Positions 1-7,367 of a stretch of 13,291 nt of DNA are shown one piece after another. A program made the translations under genes and the position numbers. Location of the stretch: assembly GCA_964397205.1 (NCBI GenBank), contig CAYNIT010000108.1, positions 1-13,291 of the forward strand, in the 5' to 3' direction. Position 1 is the first letter of the stretch. Each line of letters starts with the position of its first letter. Below the pieces are notes generated by a model. The model saw only the letters and a program-made list of their open reading frames with translations, made no database searches and was not told the DNA's origin. This DNA is from Phaeodactylibacter sp964397205 (GTDB lineage: Bacteria > Bacteroidota > Bacteroidia > Chitinophagales > Saprospiraceae).

Positions 1-505
1 CCGCCAGGGCTTCGAGCTGCGGATTGGGCGCAAAAGGAGGCGGAAGTTCAATGGCGGGCGCTTGCGGTTCGGCGGGCTCGGGAGCTATTTCTTTTTCTAA
101 GGGCAGCTCGGGCTCCGTTTTTTGCTCCGGCTCGGATGGAGCAGGTAGCGTATCCACAGGCGTTTCCTGCGAGGGCGCTGGAACAGGAGCGGGTACCAGC
201 CACCAATAGAGAAGGCTGCTGAGGGCGATCAGGAAGAGCAATCCAAGCAAGAAACGCGCCCCATCGCGCTGGGCCAAGGATTTTTTCTCAGAGGGCGTTG
301 CTCCAACCCCCGAGCGAATATCCTGGAGGTTTTGGCGAAAACGCCACTCTTCTTCATCGCCAAGCACCTGCTGCAAACGGCGGTGGAGCGCAACTTCCTC
401 CGCCAGCTCAGGGTCTGCCGCCATCGCTGCTTCGAAAGCACTCCGCTCGCTTGCCGGCAGCTCATCGTTGAGGTAAGCTTCTATTTGTTCGTATTGCTCT
501 TCCAT
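1..505 (-). CDS. Anti-sigma-factor-like single-pass membrane protein (partial, C-terminus off the left edge)
   Basis: The ATG is at 505-503, 3 bp after the TGA of the sigma-factor gene, so the two are almost certainly co-transcribed and translationally coupled. The frame stays open to position 1, giving 168 visible residues. Residues 1-50 are acidic and helical, with YLNDELPASE followed by AADPELAEEV. This pattern is common at the N-terminus of Bacteroidota anti-sigma proteins, which bind the sigma factor in the cytoplasm. No HxxxCxxC zinc site is present, so it is not a classical ZAS protein. One transmembrane helix lies at about 84-103 (RFLLGLLFLIALSSLLYWWL). A periplasmic linker rich in Pro and Glu follows to the edge. 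The likely role is to hold the neighbouring sigma factor at the membrane until an envelope signal arrives. That role is inferred from position and N-terminal pattern, and the sensor part is not visible. It could instead be an unrelated membrane protein in the sigma operon. Confidence 0.8.
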   Translation of the reverse strand, partial: MEEQYEQIEAYLNDELPASERSAFEAAMAADPELAEEVALHRRLQQVLGDEEEWRFRQNLQDIRSGVGATPSEKKSLAQRDGARFLLGLLFLIALSSLLYWWLVPAPVPAPSQETPVDTLPAPSEPEQKTEPELPLEKEIAPEPAEPQAPAIELPPPFAPNPQLEALA

Positions 506-508
506 GGA

Positions 509-1078
509 TCATGCTTTCTTGCTTAGTTCTGCATACCGCGCATCGGCTTTTACATACTTAATTAATTGTTCTTTACACTGGTACTTGCGTTTTTTGGCGT
601 ATCCTTCACTGGCGTACCCCATACGCTCCGCTACGGCAGCCATCTTTACTTTAGCAAAAAACAACTGCAGCAGTTGCTGGCAGTCCGGCCCCAGCCGTTG
701 AAAAGCATCCCAGAACAACGTGCTCTCTTCCTGCTGTTCGATCATGGTTTGCAGACTGGGTTCTTCTGTATATTTGTAATCATCGGACAAGGATACCGCC
801 TTACCGGACTTTTTTTGCAGCCGGTTGCCCCACAAATTGCGGCAAATACCAAAAAGAAAGGTGCTGAAACTGCTGGTAAGCTCAAAGCCCGGCGATTTCG
901 TTTTCTTGAAAAGGATGATCAGGGCATCCTGGAACAGGTCTTGGGCATCGTCGGCGCTCCCTCCGTTCTGGCGGATAAAAGTGGAAATCCGGGGAAGGAA
1001 GGTCTGATAAATACGTTGAAGCCCATCCCGGTCGTTCTGCCGGATTGCATCGAGGTATTGAAGGTCAGCTTTTTCCAT
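509..1078 (-). CDS. RNA polymerase sigma factor, ECF type (sigma-70 family)
   Basis: The protein has 189 residues from the ATG at 1078, a normal ECF length. Region 2 spans about 18-88: ADDAQDLFQDALIILF (region 2.2-like) is followed by FSTFLFGICRNLWGNRLQKK (2.3/2.4, DNA melting and -10 recognition). Region 4 spans about 118-178: an FQRLGPDCQQLLQLFF helix, then MAAVAERMGYASEGYAKKRK as the -35-binding helix-turn-helix. ECF factors direct RNA polymerase to a small regulon in response to envelope or other stress, and are held inactive by an anti-sigma. The membrane protein 3 bp downstream is the obvious candidate. The start is uncertain: in-frame ATGs at 1111 and 1132 and an open frame up to 1360 exist, but none has a Shine-Dalgarno. 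The 1360 start lies inside a mobile element, and 1078 starts right before the conserved part. The regulon may include the divergent caspase gene; this is unproven. Confidence 0.9.
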   Translation of the reverse strand: MEKADLQYLDAIRQNDRDGLQRIYQTFLPRISTFIRQNGGSADDAQDLFQDALIILFKKTKSPGFELTSSFSTFLFGICRNLWGNRLQKKSGKAVSLSDDYKYTEEPSLQTMIEQQEESTLFWDAFQRLGPDCQQLLQLFFAKVKMAAVAERMGYASEGYAKKRKYQCKEQLIKYVKADARYAELSKKA

Positions 1079-1259
1079 AGTTGGGGCATAGCTTTTCACG
1101 AATCTAGCCATTTTTTGGAAATTGCTTGCCATAGGCCGCCATCTCGCTTTGCTGGGCCGGAAATTTATTTCTGGCCTCCTCCACACTGTGCCTGAAAAGG
1201 AAAACGCTGCGGTAAAGCAGGCTTTTTCAGCCCTTAAAACCAGCTGCCAGGCTATTTTT
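1079..1259. other. Left part of the divergent intergenic region, upstream of the sigma-factor gene
   Basis: This is 181 bp between the chosen sigma start and the mobile element. It may contain a few N-terminal codons if the ATG at 1111 or 1132 is used. No conserved coding pattern continues upstream of 1078. The only structure seen is the imperfect palindrome at 1155-1176, listed separately. No clean TTTG/TAnnTTTG promoter pair was found on either strand. Confidence 0.5.
1155..1176. promoter_or_regulatory. Imperfect 22-bp palindrome upstream of the sigma-factor gene, possible operator
   Basis: Ten-base arms GGCCGGAAAT and ATTTCTGGCC pair with a single mismatch around a TT centre. Read on the minus strand, it contains TAAATTTC, one base from the Bacteroidota -7 consensus TAnnTTTG, 77 bp or more before the sigma start. 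It could be an operator overlapping the sigma promoter, or a small hairpin in the leader. A chance palindrome cannot be excluded. Confidence 0.25.
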
Positions 1260-1267
1260 GCGTTATA
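1260..1267. repeat. Left target-site duplication of the MITE (GCGTTATA)
   Basis: GCGTTATA lies immediately outside the left terminal repeat, and an identical copy lies immediately outside the right one at 1447-1454. The bases beyond the two copies differ, so the duplication is exactly 8 bp. Confidence 0.9.
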
Positions 1268-1316
1268 GTAACTATTCAGCATGCTGCTAATTTGCCACTT
1301 GGTGCAAAATTTTGTA
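1268..1316 (+). repeat. Left bipartite terminal inverted repeat of the MITE
   Basis: It consists of a conserved outer block (1268-1283), a non-conserved 17-bp spacer and a conserved inner block (1301-1316). Its mate is 1398-1446. Conservation of two blocks at fixed distance with a free spacer suggests two transposase contact sites. Confidence 0.85.
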
Positions 1317-1397
1317 TGCCACCCTTCCCCTTTTAAGGGGAACCTGCCGGCCTGCGGCACAGCAGACGGGCGAGAAGGGGTTCTAGCGGAAAAATTC

Positions 1398-1446
1398 TAC
1401 AAAATTTTGCACCATCCTTGTTTTTCATCACATGCTGAATAGTTAC
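1398..1446 (-). repeat. Right bipartite terminal inverted repeat of the MITE
   Basis: This is the mirror copy of 1268-1316. The inner block is at 1398-1413, the spacer at 1414-1430 and the outer block at 1431-1446, ending in TTAC. Both 16-bp blocks match the left end perfectly in reverse complement. Confidence 0.85.
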
Positions 1447-1454
1447 GCGTTATA
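1447..1454. repeat. Right target-site duplication of the MITE (GCGTTATA)
   Basis: This is the second copy of the 8-bp duplication at 1260-1267. Its last four bases form part of the TATATTTG box at 1451-1458. Confidence 0.9.
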
Positions 1455-1458
1455 TTTG
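1451..1458 (+). promoter_or_regulatory. Candidate -7 promoter box (TATATTTG) of the caspase-TPR gene
   Basis: TATATTTG fits the Bacteroidota -7 consensus TAnnTTTG and would give a leader of roughly 30-35 nt before the ATG at 1498. A clean TTTG -33 box at the usual spacing is missing, and that position now lies inside the mobile element (nearest T-rich run 1418-1425). Removing the element and one duplication leaves TATATTTG intact, so the box predates the insertion, while everything upstream of it was replaced. The ECF sigma next door would use a different sequence. Confidence 0.35.
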
Positions 1459-1497
1459 AAAACCATCGAAAAGTGTTGTTCCAATTAGCCAAATACC

Positions 1498-3663
1498 ATG
1501 AAAGCGAAGCTCTTACTGCTGCTCCTATGGCTGACAAGCCTTCACCAGTCCTCCCTGGCCCAGATCAAGCCCATCCGGCCCTTTCGTACCATCAAAGCAA
1601 TAGTGGTGGGGGTATCCGACTACCAGAGCGAAGATATACCAGACCTTTCCTATGCTCACCGGGATGCGGAAGCTTTCGCCCGTTTCCTTGCCGAAGAAAG
1701 CCCCTGGAAGGTGGCCAGCGAGGACCTGGCCCTGCTGACCAACGAGCAAGCCACCTATGGTAACTTCATCAGTGAATTGGTGGAGATGATCGACCGTTGC
1801 CAGCGCAATGACCGCTTCATCCTCTTTTTCTCCGGCCACGGAGACATAGAGACGAAGTCCAAAGAACGCATGGGCTATCTGCTGTTCCACGATGCACCGC
1901 CTACGACCTACGCTTCCGGAGGTGCCTGCATGGTCAATACCCTGGATGAGTACTTTCGGCAAATCGTACGGGAGAAAGAAGCGGAAGTCATCCTTATTAG
2001 TGATGCCTGCCGCTCCGGTGCCTTGGCGGGCCAGGCCTACGGTGGGCCGCAGGCTACCACAGCGGCGCTGGCTTCCCTGTTTTCGGGTACAGCTAAAATC
2101 TTATCCTGTGAGCCGGAGCAGATGTCGCTGGAAAGCCCACAGTTGGGTGGAGGTAGAGGCATTTTCTCCTACTTCCTGGTCGAGGGGCTCAAGGGGGAGG
2201 CCGATACGGACCAGAACCGCTTTGTAGATTTATTTGAACTGGAGCAATATCTGCAGGACGAAGTGCTGCAGGCTTCCGGCCAGGAGCAGCTGCCCATCCG
2301 GCAGGGCGGTTCTAAAGACCTGAAGATAAGCCGGGTCCATCCAGGCAGGGCAGCCCCACAGGTTGCCGCGCCCGCCCCGCCGGCGCCGGACACCGGATAC
2401 TTGCCCGAGCTGGCACGATTCGAGCAAGCTCTGGCAGCCAAGCATCTGCTTTATCCTAAGGAAGGCTCCGCTTACCAGAGTTACGAGCGGATGCAGAAGC
2501 GCCCCGGCTCCGAAGCCATACAGCGGCTCATGAAAGTCAGTTTGTCCAGTGCGCTGCAGGACGAAGCACAAGGCGCGATCAACGACTATATCACCTCCCC
2601 CGGAGAAGAGTTGGCAAAACGCTGGGCAGATGAGGCTGTCTATAAACACTTCCCCGACTACCTGGCCAAAGCAGCGGAGCTTACCGGAAAGGAAAGCTTT
2701 TTCTACCGTGACATCAAATCCCGGGAGCACTACTTCCGAGGGCTCAACCTTCGCCTTAGGGCGGAGGCCCTCGGATTGAAAAGCGCCGACAGCTTACTGC
2801 AGCGGGCACTTCTGCTGCAGCGCAAGGCCCTTGAGCTGAACCCCATTGCTCCTCATATCTACAATGAACTTGGGCTGCTCTACCAACGGCTAAAGCAGCC
2901 CAAAGAGGAGTTGTATCATTTTCAGCGCGCCAATGCCCTTTCACCTACCTGGGGGCTGGCGCTGACCAACCTGGCTGCCTCCTACAAACGGCAGGAGCAG
3001 TACGAGCTCGCCGAACAGCTCTACCTGGAGGCTTTAAACAAAGACAGCAGCCTGGCGCTTACCCACTATAATCTGGGAGTCCTATACGCTGATATGGGGA
3101 AAAAGGCGAAGGCAGCCCAAGCTTATCAGTCCTCTATTGAGCACGATCCTGGCTACGCTGATGCCTACTATAACCTAGCTGCTATTTATGCCGAACAGCC
3201 GAATGGATACAGCAAGGCGCTACCCCTTTTGCAAACCTACCAAAGCCTGGAACCCACCGATCCGGACGGTTTCAATATGGCAACCTACCTTCACTTGCTG
3301 GCGGGTAAGCCGGAAGAGGCCTTAGAAAGCGCCCAGGCTGCTTTAGCTTTGTCGCCCTCCTCCCCTACTGCCCGCAGCCATATGATCCACATCCTTGGGC
3401 GGCTGGGCCGATATGGAGAGGCCATACCCTACCTTCGCCAAAGTATTCAGGCGGACGCTTCCAACGCCCAAAACTACCTGGACCTGTCCTTTTGCCTGCT
3501 CGAAGCAGGGCAGCCGGAGGAAGCCATTCAAGTTTTGGAACAACTACTCGAGACGGGCTACCGGGATTATGAAGCTTTGAAAAACGCCCCGGGCTTAATG
3601 CCCCTGCTGGAGCAACCGCCTTTTCAGGAGCTCATGCAACGCTACTTCCCGGATGAGAAATGA
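1498..3663 (+). CDS. Secreted caspase-family (peptidase C14) protein with C-terminal TPR repeats
   Basis: The protein has 721 residues. Residues 1-21 are a signal peptide (basic MKAK, a Leu run, cleavage near SLAQ), which supports this ATG; there is no Shine-Dalgarno. The caspase fold spans about 29-280. A first strand, IKAIVVGVSDY, leads to the catalytic His114 in FFSGHGD and the catalytic Cys171 in SDACRSG. GIFSYFLVEGLKGEAD (221-236) is the small-subunit strand and helix usual in bacterial caspase homologues. The dyad is intact, so it should be an active cysteine endopeptidase. Family members often prefer basic P1 residues, but specificity cannot be read here. A Pro/Ala linker (about 283-300) and an unrecognised helical stretch (300-425) precede seven or so TPRs (about 430-690). 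A YEALKNAPGL...PPFQELM tail of a kind often seen at the end of bacterial TPR proteins closes it. The TPRs probably bind a partner or substrate outside the inner membrane. It diverges from the sigma gene across a MITE and converges on the WD40-caspase gene with a 9-bp gap. Confidence 0.93.
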   Translation: MKAKLLLLLLWLTSLHQSSLAQIKPIRPFRTIKAIVVGVSDYQSEDIPDLSYAHRDAEAFARFLAEESPWKVASEDLALLTNEQATYGNFISELVEMIDRCQRNDRFILFFSGHGDIETKSKERMGYLLFHDAPPTTYASGGACMVNTLDEYFRQIVREKEAEVILISDACRSGALAGQAYGGPQATTAALASLFSGTAKILSCEPEQMSLESPQLGGGRGIFSYFLVEGLKGEADTDQNRFVDLFELEQYLQDEVLQASGQEQLPIRQGGSKDLKISRVHPGRAAPQVAAPAPPAPDTGYLPELARFEQALAAKHLLYPKEGSAYQSYERMQKRPGSEAIQRLMKVSLSSALQDEAQGAINDYITSPGEELAKRWADEAVYKHFPDYLAKAAELTGKESFFYRDIKSREHYFRGLNLRLRAEALGLKSADSLLQRALLLQRKALELNPIAPHIYNELGLLYQRLKQPKEELYHFQRANALSPTWGLALTNLAASYKRQEQYELAEQLYLEALNKDSSLALTHYNLGVLYADMGKKAKAAQAYQSSIEHDPGYADAYYNLAAIYAEQPNGYSKALPLLQTYQSLEPTDPDGFNMATYLHLLAGKPEEALESAQAALALSPSSPTARSHMIHILGRLGRYGEAIPYLRQSIQADASNAQNYLDLSFCLLEAGQPEEAIQVLEQLLETGYRDYEALKNAPGLMPLLEQPPFQELMQRYFPDEK

Positions 3664-3672
3664 CAAACAGGT

Positions 3673-6600
3673 TCAATGATTGAGCGCGCCTTTAATGGCC
3701 CGCTTGATGTCCTCGGCCACCCGTTCGGGATCTGAATTGGGCCGGATGTCTAAATCTACCGGATCACCGCCATTTTTGAACAACCTCAGCCTGAGCTGAA
3801 TGTCGCCCTCCTCTTTGGTGTATAGACCACTCAGCGAGTAAGCATTGGGGTACTCGCTGACATCGACGTAAATGAAGTCGGCATTTTTGCCCCTTTCGTT
3901 CTCTTCGCGCAAGGCAGCTTCCAGCCGCCCCACCAGGTTCAAGTCGTCTTGTAAAGTCTGCTGATTGAGGATATTGGACCGAATTAAAACAGGTTTCCGG
4001 TTGCCGATGGGGATGCTTTGCTGGTCTTCGATGATGCCGATATCAAAGCTGGCCGCCTGAGCCGGAAAGCCGAGCATAGGCGTCTGAATGCCCTTGATAG
4101 AAGCAGCCAGCCGGGGCACCTCATCGCGGGCGTGCTGGAACAGCTCCATCACATCCACATACTGGCCGTCGGCCGTAACGCGGGCAGCCAGCCCCATCAT
4201 GCCGTTTAGCAAAGCATAGGTCAACAAGCCCTGCCCGTATTCGCTGGCTTCATAGCTCACCTTATCGGCGGCGCTGCCGGAGAGGACAAAGGTGCCGGTA
4301 CGGTCCTTCATGCGGTCCAGCGCCCGGATTTGGCTGGCGTTGAGGTTGCGGGCCCCGCTTGTCAGGCTTTCCACTACCTTGCCGGAATTGCAGGCATCTA
4401 CTACCAGCACTTGCTTGAGGGCAGGAATGTCTTGGAGCCAGGTGGCGAGTTCGCTGCTCGACAGGGTGTACTGCTTTCTTACTTCAGCATCGCTGATCAT
4501 ATCCAGACTGGCTATACTGTGGGTAAGGTAGTAAAATTGGGAAGCCTCCCCACTGCCGTAAGCAAGGCCGTGCCCGGACAGATAAAGCAGCAGTACATCT
4601 TCCGCCTTAGCGCTTTGCCGGATGCCGGACAAGACGGCCTGGAGATTGGCTTTGCTCGCGAATTTCCAGGCCACTTTGGAACCCTCTAATTCCTGAGGCC
4701 TTTCCGAAGCGGTGGTAAGGCAGTAGACTTCCAGGCTATCCCCACCGGCGAACAGATTACCGCTCACGGCTTCCAGCGCCAAGGCCATCACCGTAGCGTC
4801 CTGTGCTGCGTACTGCAGGTCTAGCGCTTCACCACTGTAATCAGAAGTACCCACAGTTACCACATACATTTTAGGGTCCAGGGCTGCTTCCCAGCTACTG
4901 CTGCCGGAACCGCTTTGCCCCCGGGCCCAGCTTTTGGGCTGATAAGACAGATGGAGGAGCCGGCTTTTTAGCCAACCTGCTTCGTTGTGCACTTGCACGC
5001 TTACTTGATTGGTGCTGTCCGGATGGCGCAACAGCAACTTATGGTTTTTTCTTAAATCATAGGCAAACTGGGCTGCTCGCCCGGGATTAGCATCTTGTGA
5101 AACCTCCTTGCCGTTGACGAAAATCGCTGCCCGGCCGATGCCTCCCGCCCGCGGGCGGAGTTGCACCTTCAGCTCATCGCCCTCAATTTCAGCATTCAGG
5201 TTGGGGTAAAGCGCTACCTGCTCCAAGCCTTCCACCGAGCGAAGCCGTTCGTTGCCGTAGCCCATTAATTTTTGGAGCAAACCCGGCTCGTAGTAGCGAG
5301 CTTTGAGCTGATTGAGTTCTATGACCTCTGTGCGCCCATCGGTATCTGCCAGGTAGTACAACAAGCCCATCGCCCGCTGCGAGGCATCGAACAAACCGTT
5401 CGGGCTCAGCACGACCCAATCCGCCTGATCAATATGGATCAAGCTGGCCAGCTCCTTTCTGCGCTCCAGATCCCAGACCTTCACTGTTCCATCTTCTGCC
5501 CCACTCGCCATCTTCTTGCCATCGGGGGAGAAGGCTACTGTGGTGATCCTGCCCTGATGCCCTTTGAAAGTATGCAAAAGCTGGCCGTCGGACAGGTCGT
5601 AGTAGTGAATCGAGCGGTTCCAGTTGCCAAGCAAGAGGTAACGGCCGTCATCAGAAAGCGCCCCACAGGTCGCATAGCTGTCTTCGGGATCGTAGAGGGC
5701 ATGTTCCAGCCGGCCGGATGGTATGTCCCAAACGTAGGAGGTCGTACCTTCCTTCAGCTCGAAGCTATGCAGCAGGAGTACTTTGCGCTGGCCCTTTGAG
5801 AAGACCACCTGCTCCGGTTGGTAAGGAGAGAGGTCGACTGCCTCTAGCTTTTTGATCAACGCTTTGCTTTCCAGGTCCAGCAGTAGCGGGCGGGCCGGCG
5901 CATAATTGCCCATCGTCCGCTCAAAGCTCAGGGCAGTTTTCCCGTCCGGCGCCACACCTTTGATCTGAACATCTGACAGCACTTCAATTTGGGGAGGAAG
6001 CTGCTGCAAGTTGTAGGCTTTGGTAACTTTCTGAAAGTCTTCGTCGTAGCCCGACAAGTAGGCTTCTTCCCGTTGGGGCGAATAAGCTTGTAGGCGATCG
6101 TAGGAATCAGGTTTCAACCTACAAAGCGGTTGGCTGCTGCCCGCCCTTAAGTCTATCTTAGCCAATTGCGTGCTGGCTTCCGACACCAACACTTCCCGTT
6201 CGCCGATGGCCAGCATCTTGGAAGAGCGCGGGGGCAATCTTCTGGACAATCCCGCCGATTGGGTTACCCGCCCCTGTTCAAAATCCCAGAGCCGGGCAGT
6301 GCCTTCTGCTGTACCACACAGCAGATGATGCCCTTCGGAGCTGAATTGAAGCACACTTGGCGCCCAATTATGGGAACGGAAGGTGCGGATCAATGCGCCG
6401 CTGTCGATATCCTGCAGGTAAATAGTGCCATCTGCTCTTCCCCGGGCGAGCAACTTCCCATCCGGAGAAATTTTGCTCGCTGCAGGGCGCTCAAACATGA
6501 ACTCCTCCGGCGGTTCACTCGGGAAATTATAGGTAAGCAGAAACTGCTCCATTCGGGGATCGTATTTGCGCACCTCTCCTGTGCTGCTGGTGAGGATGAC

Positions 6601-7356
6601 AAAGCTCCCGTCCTGGGCAATATCGTTCCAATAGTAATTTTCTGGCACCTCCATTTCGTACAGCCGCTGTCCATTGCCGGCGAGCCAAAATTCGTAGGAC
6701 TCCTCGTAGTTGTTGGCTTCCTGTGGCACAGGAGCGGACAAAATTTCACCGTAGGCCATGAAGCTGGCACCCGGCCTCAGCCCTTCGATGGGTTGCGTTT
6801 CTGCGAGTTCGCGGCTATCGGCATCCCAGAGCCGCAGCTGGTTGGAGGTGATTTTATAAAAATGTTTCCCATCCGGCGTGTAGCCGTCGGGTTGAAAAGC
6901 CGGAAACAGCAGGGTGTCGGAAGGGTTGGCTGTACTGGCCAGCTTCCCGGCAAGGGTAATCCCCCATTGCTCATCCGCTGAAAAACTATGGAAGGGATAA
7001 TCGTATCCAAAAAACTTTCCACGGCTTTCCGGCTGATCAAACGAAAACAAGAGGTGCCTGCCATCGGTCCAGCCTTTGGCGTACTGTACATACCGAAGGT
7101 TGGGAGAGGCTATAGCACCAGGGGTTACGGATCCATTCGCCTTGACCGACTGCTTCAGCAACTTGCCGCTTTCGACTTCCCAAAGCATCAGGCTCTCATC
7201 TTCCGATCCGGAGAATAAAGTCCGCCCATCCTGAGCAAAAATAAGGTTGTGCACCATATTGGTGTGGCCGGCGGGCAAGCCAAGCTTCACTTCCTGCCCC
7301 GAGAGAAGGCAGGGGAGGAACAACAGAGGCAGATAGGAAACAGGTGATTTTAACAT
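3673..7356 (-). CDS. Secreted WD40-repeat/caspase (peptidase C14) fusion protein
   Basis: The protein has 1227 residues from the ATG at 7356. An in-frame ATG at 7392 would overlap the upstream gene and place 12 charged residues before the signal peptide, so 7356 is preferred (11 bp after the previous stop). The signal peptide is about 1-21 (LLFLPCLLSGQ). WD40-type beta-propeller repeats fill about 25-640; the clearest are near residue 30 (GSEDESLMLWEV), in the mid-300s (GTAEGTARLWDF) and near 600-630 (GHQGRITTVAFSPDG, GTVKVWDL). DWVVLSPNGLFDAS and ARYYEPGLLQKL form a hinge I recognise from other WD40-caspase proteins. A beta-sandwich follows at about 715-810. The caspase domain is about 830-1075, with catalytic His929 in LSGHG and Cys989 in VDACNSG. 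A C-terminal alpha/beta domain (about 1105-1227) is unassigned; SGLYTKEEGDIQLRLRLF vaguely recalls FlgO/TolB-N-type domains. It is probably the last gene of the minus-strand train and likely an active protease targeted by its propeller. Confidence 0.93.
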   Translation of the reverse strand: MLKSPVSYLPLLFLPCLLSGQEVKLGLPAGHTNMVHNLIFAQDGRTLFSGSEDESLMLWEVESGKLLKQSVKANGSVTPGAIASPNLRYVQYAKGWTDGRHLLFSFDQPESRGKFFGYDYPFHSFSADEQWGITLAGKLASTANPSDTLLFPAFQPDGYTPDGKHFYKITSNQLRLWDADSRELAETQPIEGLRPGASFMAYGEILSAPVPQEANNYEESYEFWLAGNGQRLYEMEVPENYYWNDIAQDGSFVILTSSTGEVRKYDPRMEQFLLTYNFPSEPPEEFMFERPAASKISPDGKLLARGRADGTIYLQDIDSGALIRTFRSHNWAPSVLQFSSEGHHLLCGTAEGTARLWDFEQGRVTQSAGLSRRLPPRSSKMLAIGEREVLVSEASTQLAKIDLRAGSSQPLCRLKPDSYDRLQAYSPQREEAYLSGYDEDFQKVTKAYNLQQLPPQIEVLSDVQIKGVAPDGKTALSFERTMGNYAPARPLLLDLESKALIKKLEAVDLSPYQPEQVVFSKGQRKVLLLHSFELKEGTTSYVWDIPSGRLEHALYDPEDSYATCGALSDDGRYLLLGNWNRSIHYYDLSDGQLLHTFKGHQGRITTVAFSPDGKKMASGAEDGTVKVWDLERRKELASLIHIDQADWVVLSPNGLFDASQRAMGLLYYLADTDGRTEVIELNQLKARYYEPGLLQKLMGYGNERLRSVEGLEQVALYPNLNAEIEGDELKVQLRPRAGGIGRAAIFVNGKEVSQDANPGRAAQFAYDLRKNHKLLLRHPDSTNQVSVQVHNEAGWLKSRLLHLSYQPKSWARGQSGSGSSSWEAALDPKMYVVTVGTSDYSGEALDLQYAAQDATVMALALEAVSGNLFAGGDSLEVYCLTTASERPQELEGSKVAWKFASKANLQAVLSGIRQSAKAEDVLLLYLSGHGLAYGSGEASQFYYLTHSIASLDMISDAEVRKQYTLSSSELATWLQDIPALKQVLVVDACNSGKVVESLTSGARNLNASQIRALDRMKDRTGTFVLSGSAADKVSYEASEYGQGLLTYALLNGMMGLAARVTADGQYVDVMELFQHARDEVPRLAASIKGIQTPMLGFPAQAASFDIGIIEDQQSIPIGNRKPVLIRSNILNQQTLQDDLNLVGRLEAALREENERGKNADFIYVDVSEYPNAYSLSGLYTKEEGDIQLRLRLFKNGGDPVDLDIRPNSDPERVAEDIKRAIKGALNH

Positions 7357-7367
7357 GGTTTTGGACT

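Larger units (their letters stand above)
1268..1446. mobile_element. 179-bp MITE-like non-autonomous insertion element with IS66-type ends
   Basis: The element begins GTAACTATTCAGCATG (1268-1283) and ends with its exact reverse complement (1431-1446). A second perfect 16-bp inverted pair, GGTGCAAAATTTTGTA at 1301-1316 and its complement at 1398-1413, lies inside. Both ends have the same 17-bp spacer length between blocks, but the spacer sequences differ. The element is flanked by an exact 8-bp duplication GCGTTATA. It encodes no transposase. The 81-bp core holds a near-palindrome of TTCCCCTT and AAGGGGAA arms (1325-1342). GTAA termini with 8-bp target duplications are, from general knowledge, typical of the IS66 family, so it was probably moved in trans by an IS66-type transposase elsewhere in the genome. 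The family assignment is inferred; the repeat structure and duplication are read directly. It sits in the divergent promoter region, 52 bp before the caspase start codon, with 44 bp between the right target duplication and that start. Confidence 0.88.

Noticed and set aside
229..465. 78-codon minus-strand frame near the left edge
   Set aside because: It is in a different frame from the anti-sigma-like gene, whose frame starts 3 bp after the sigma stop and runs to the edge with a clear transmembrane helix.
566..1195. Long plus-strand open frame of 209 codons opposite the sigma gene
   Set aside because: It is antisense to a clear ECF sigma factor, with no domain pattern of its own. It is a by-product of codon usage.
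1325..1342. TTCCCCTT/AAGGGGAA near-palindrome as a separate terminator or operator
   Set aside because: It lies inside the mobile element core and is better explained as part of that element's fold-back structure.
1079..1360. N-terminal extension of the sigma factor to 283 residues
   Set aside because: The extra codons run into the mobile element and have no sigma-like sequence. A start at 1078 gives the normal ECF length.
5272..5799. Plus-strand open frame of 175 codons inside the WD40-caspase gene
   Set aside because: Shadow of the minus-strand gene, for the same reasons.
6166..6981. Plus-strand open frame of 271 codons inside the WD40-caspase gene
   Set aside because: It is antisense to an unbroken WD40 propeller frame. 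The translation has no signal, motif or plausible composition.
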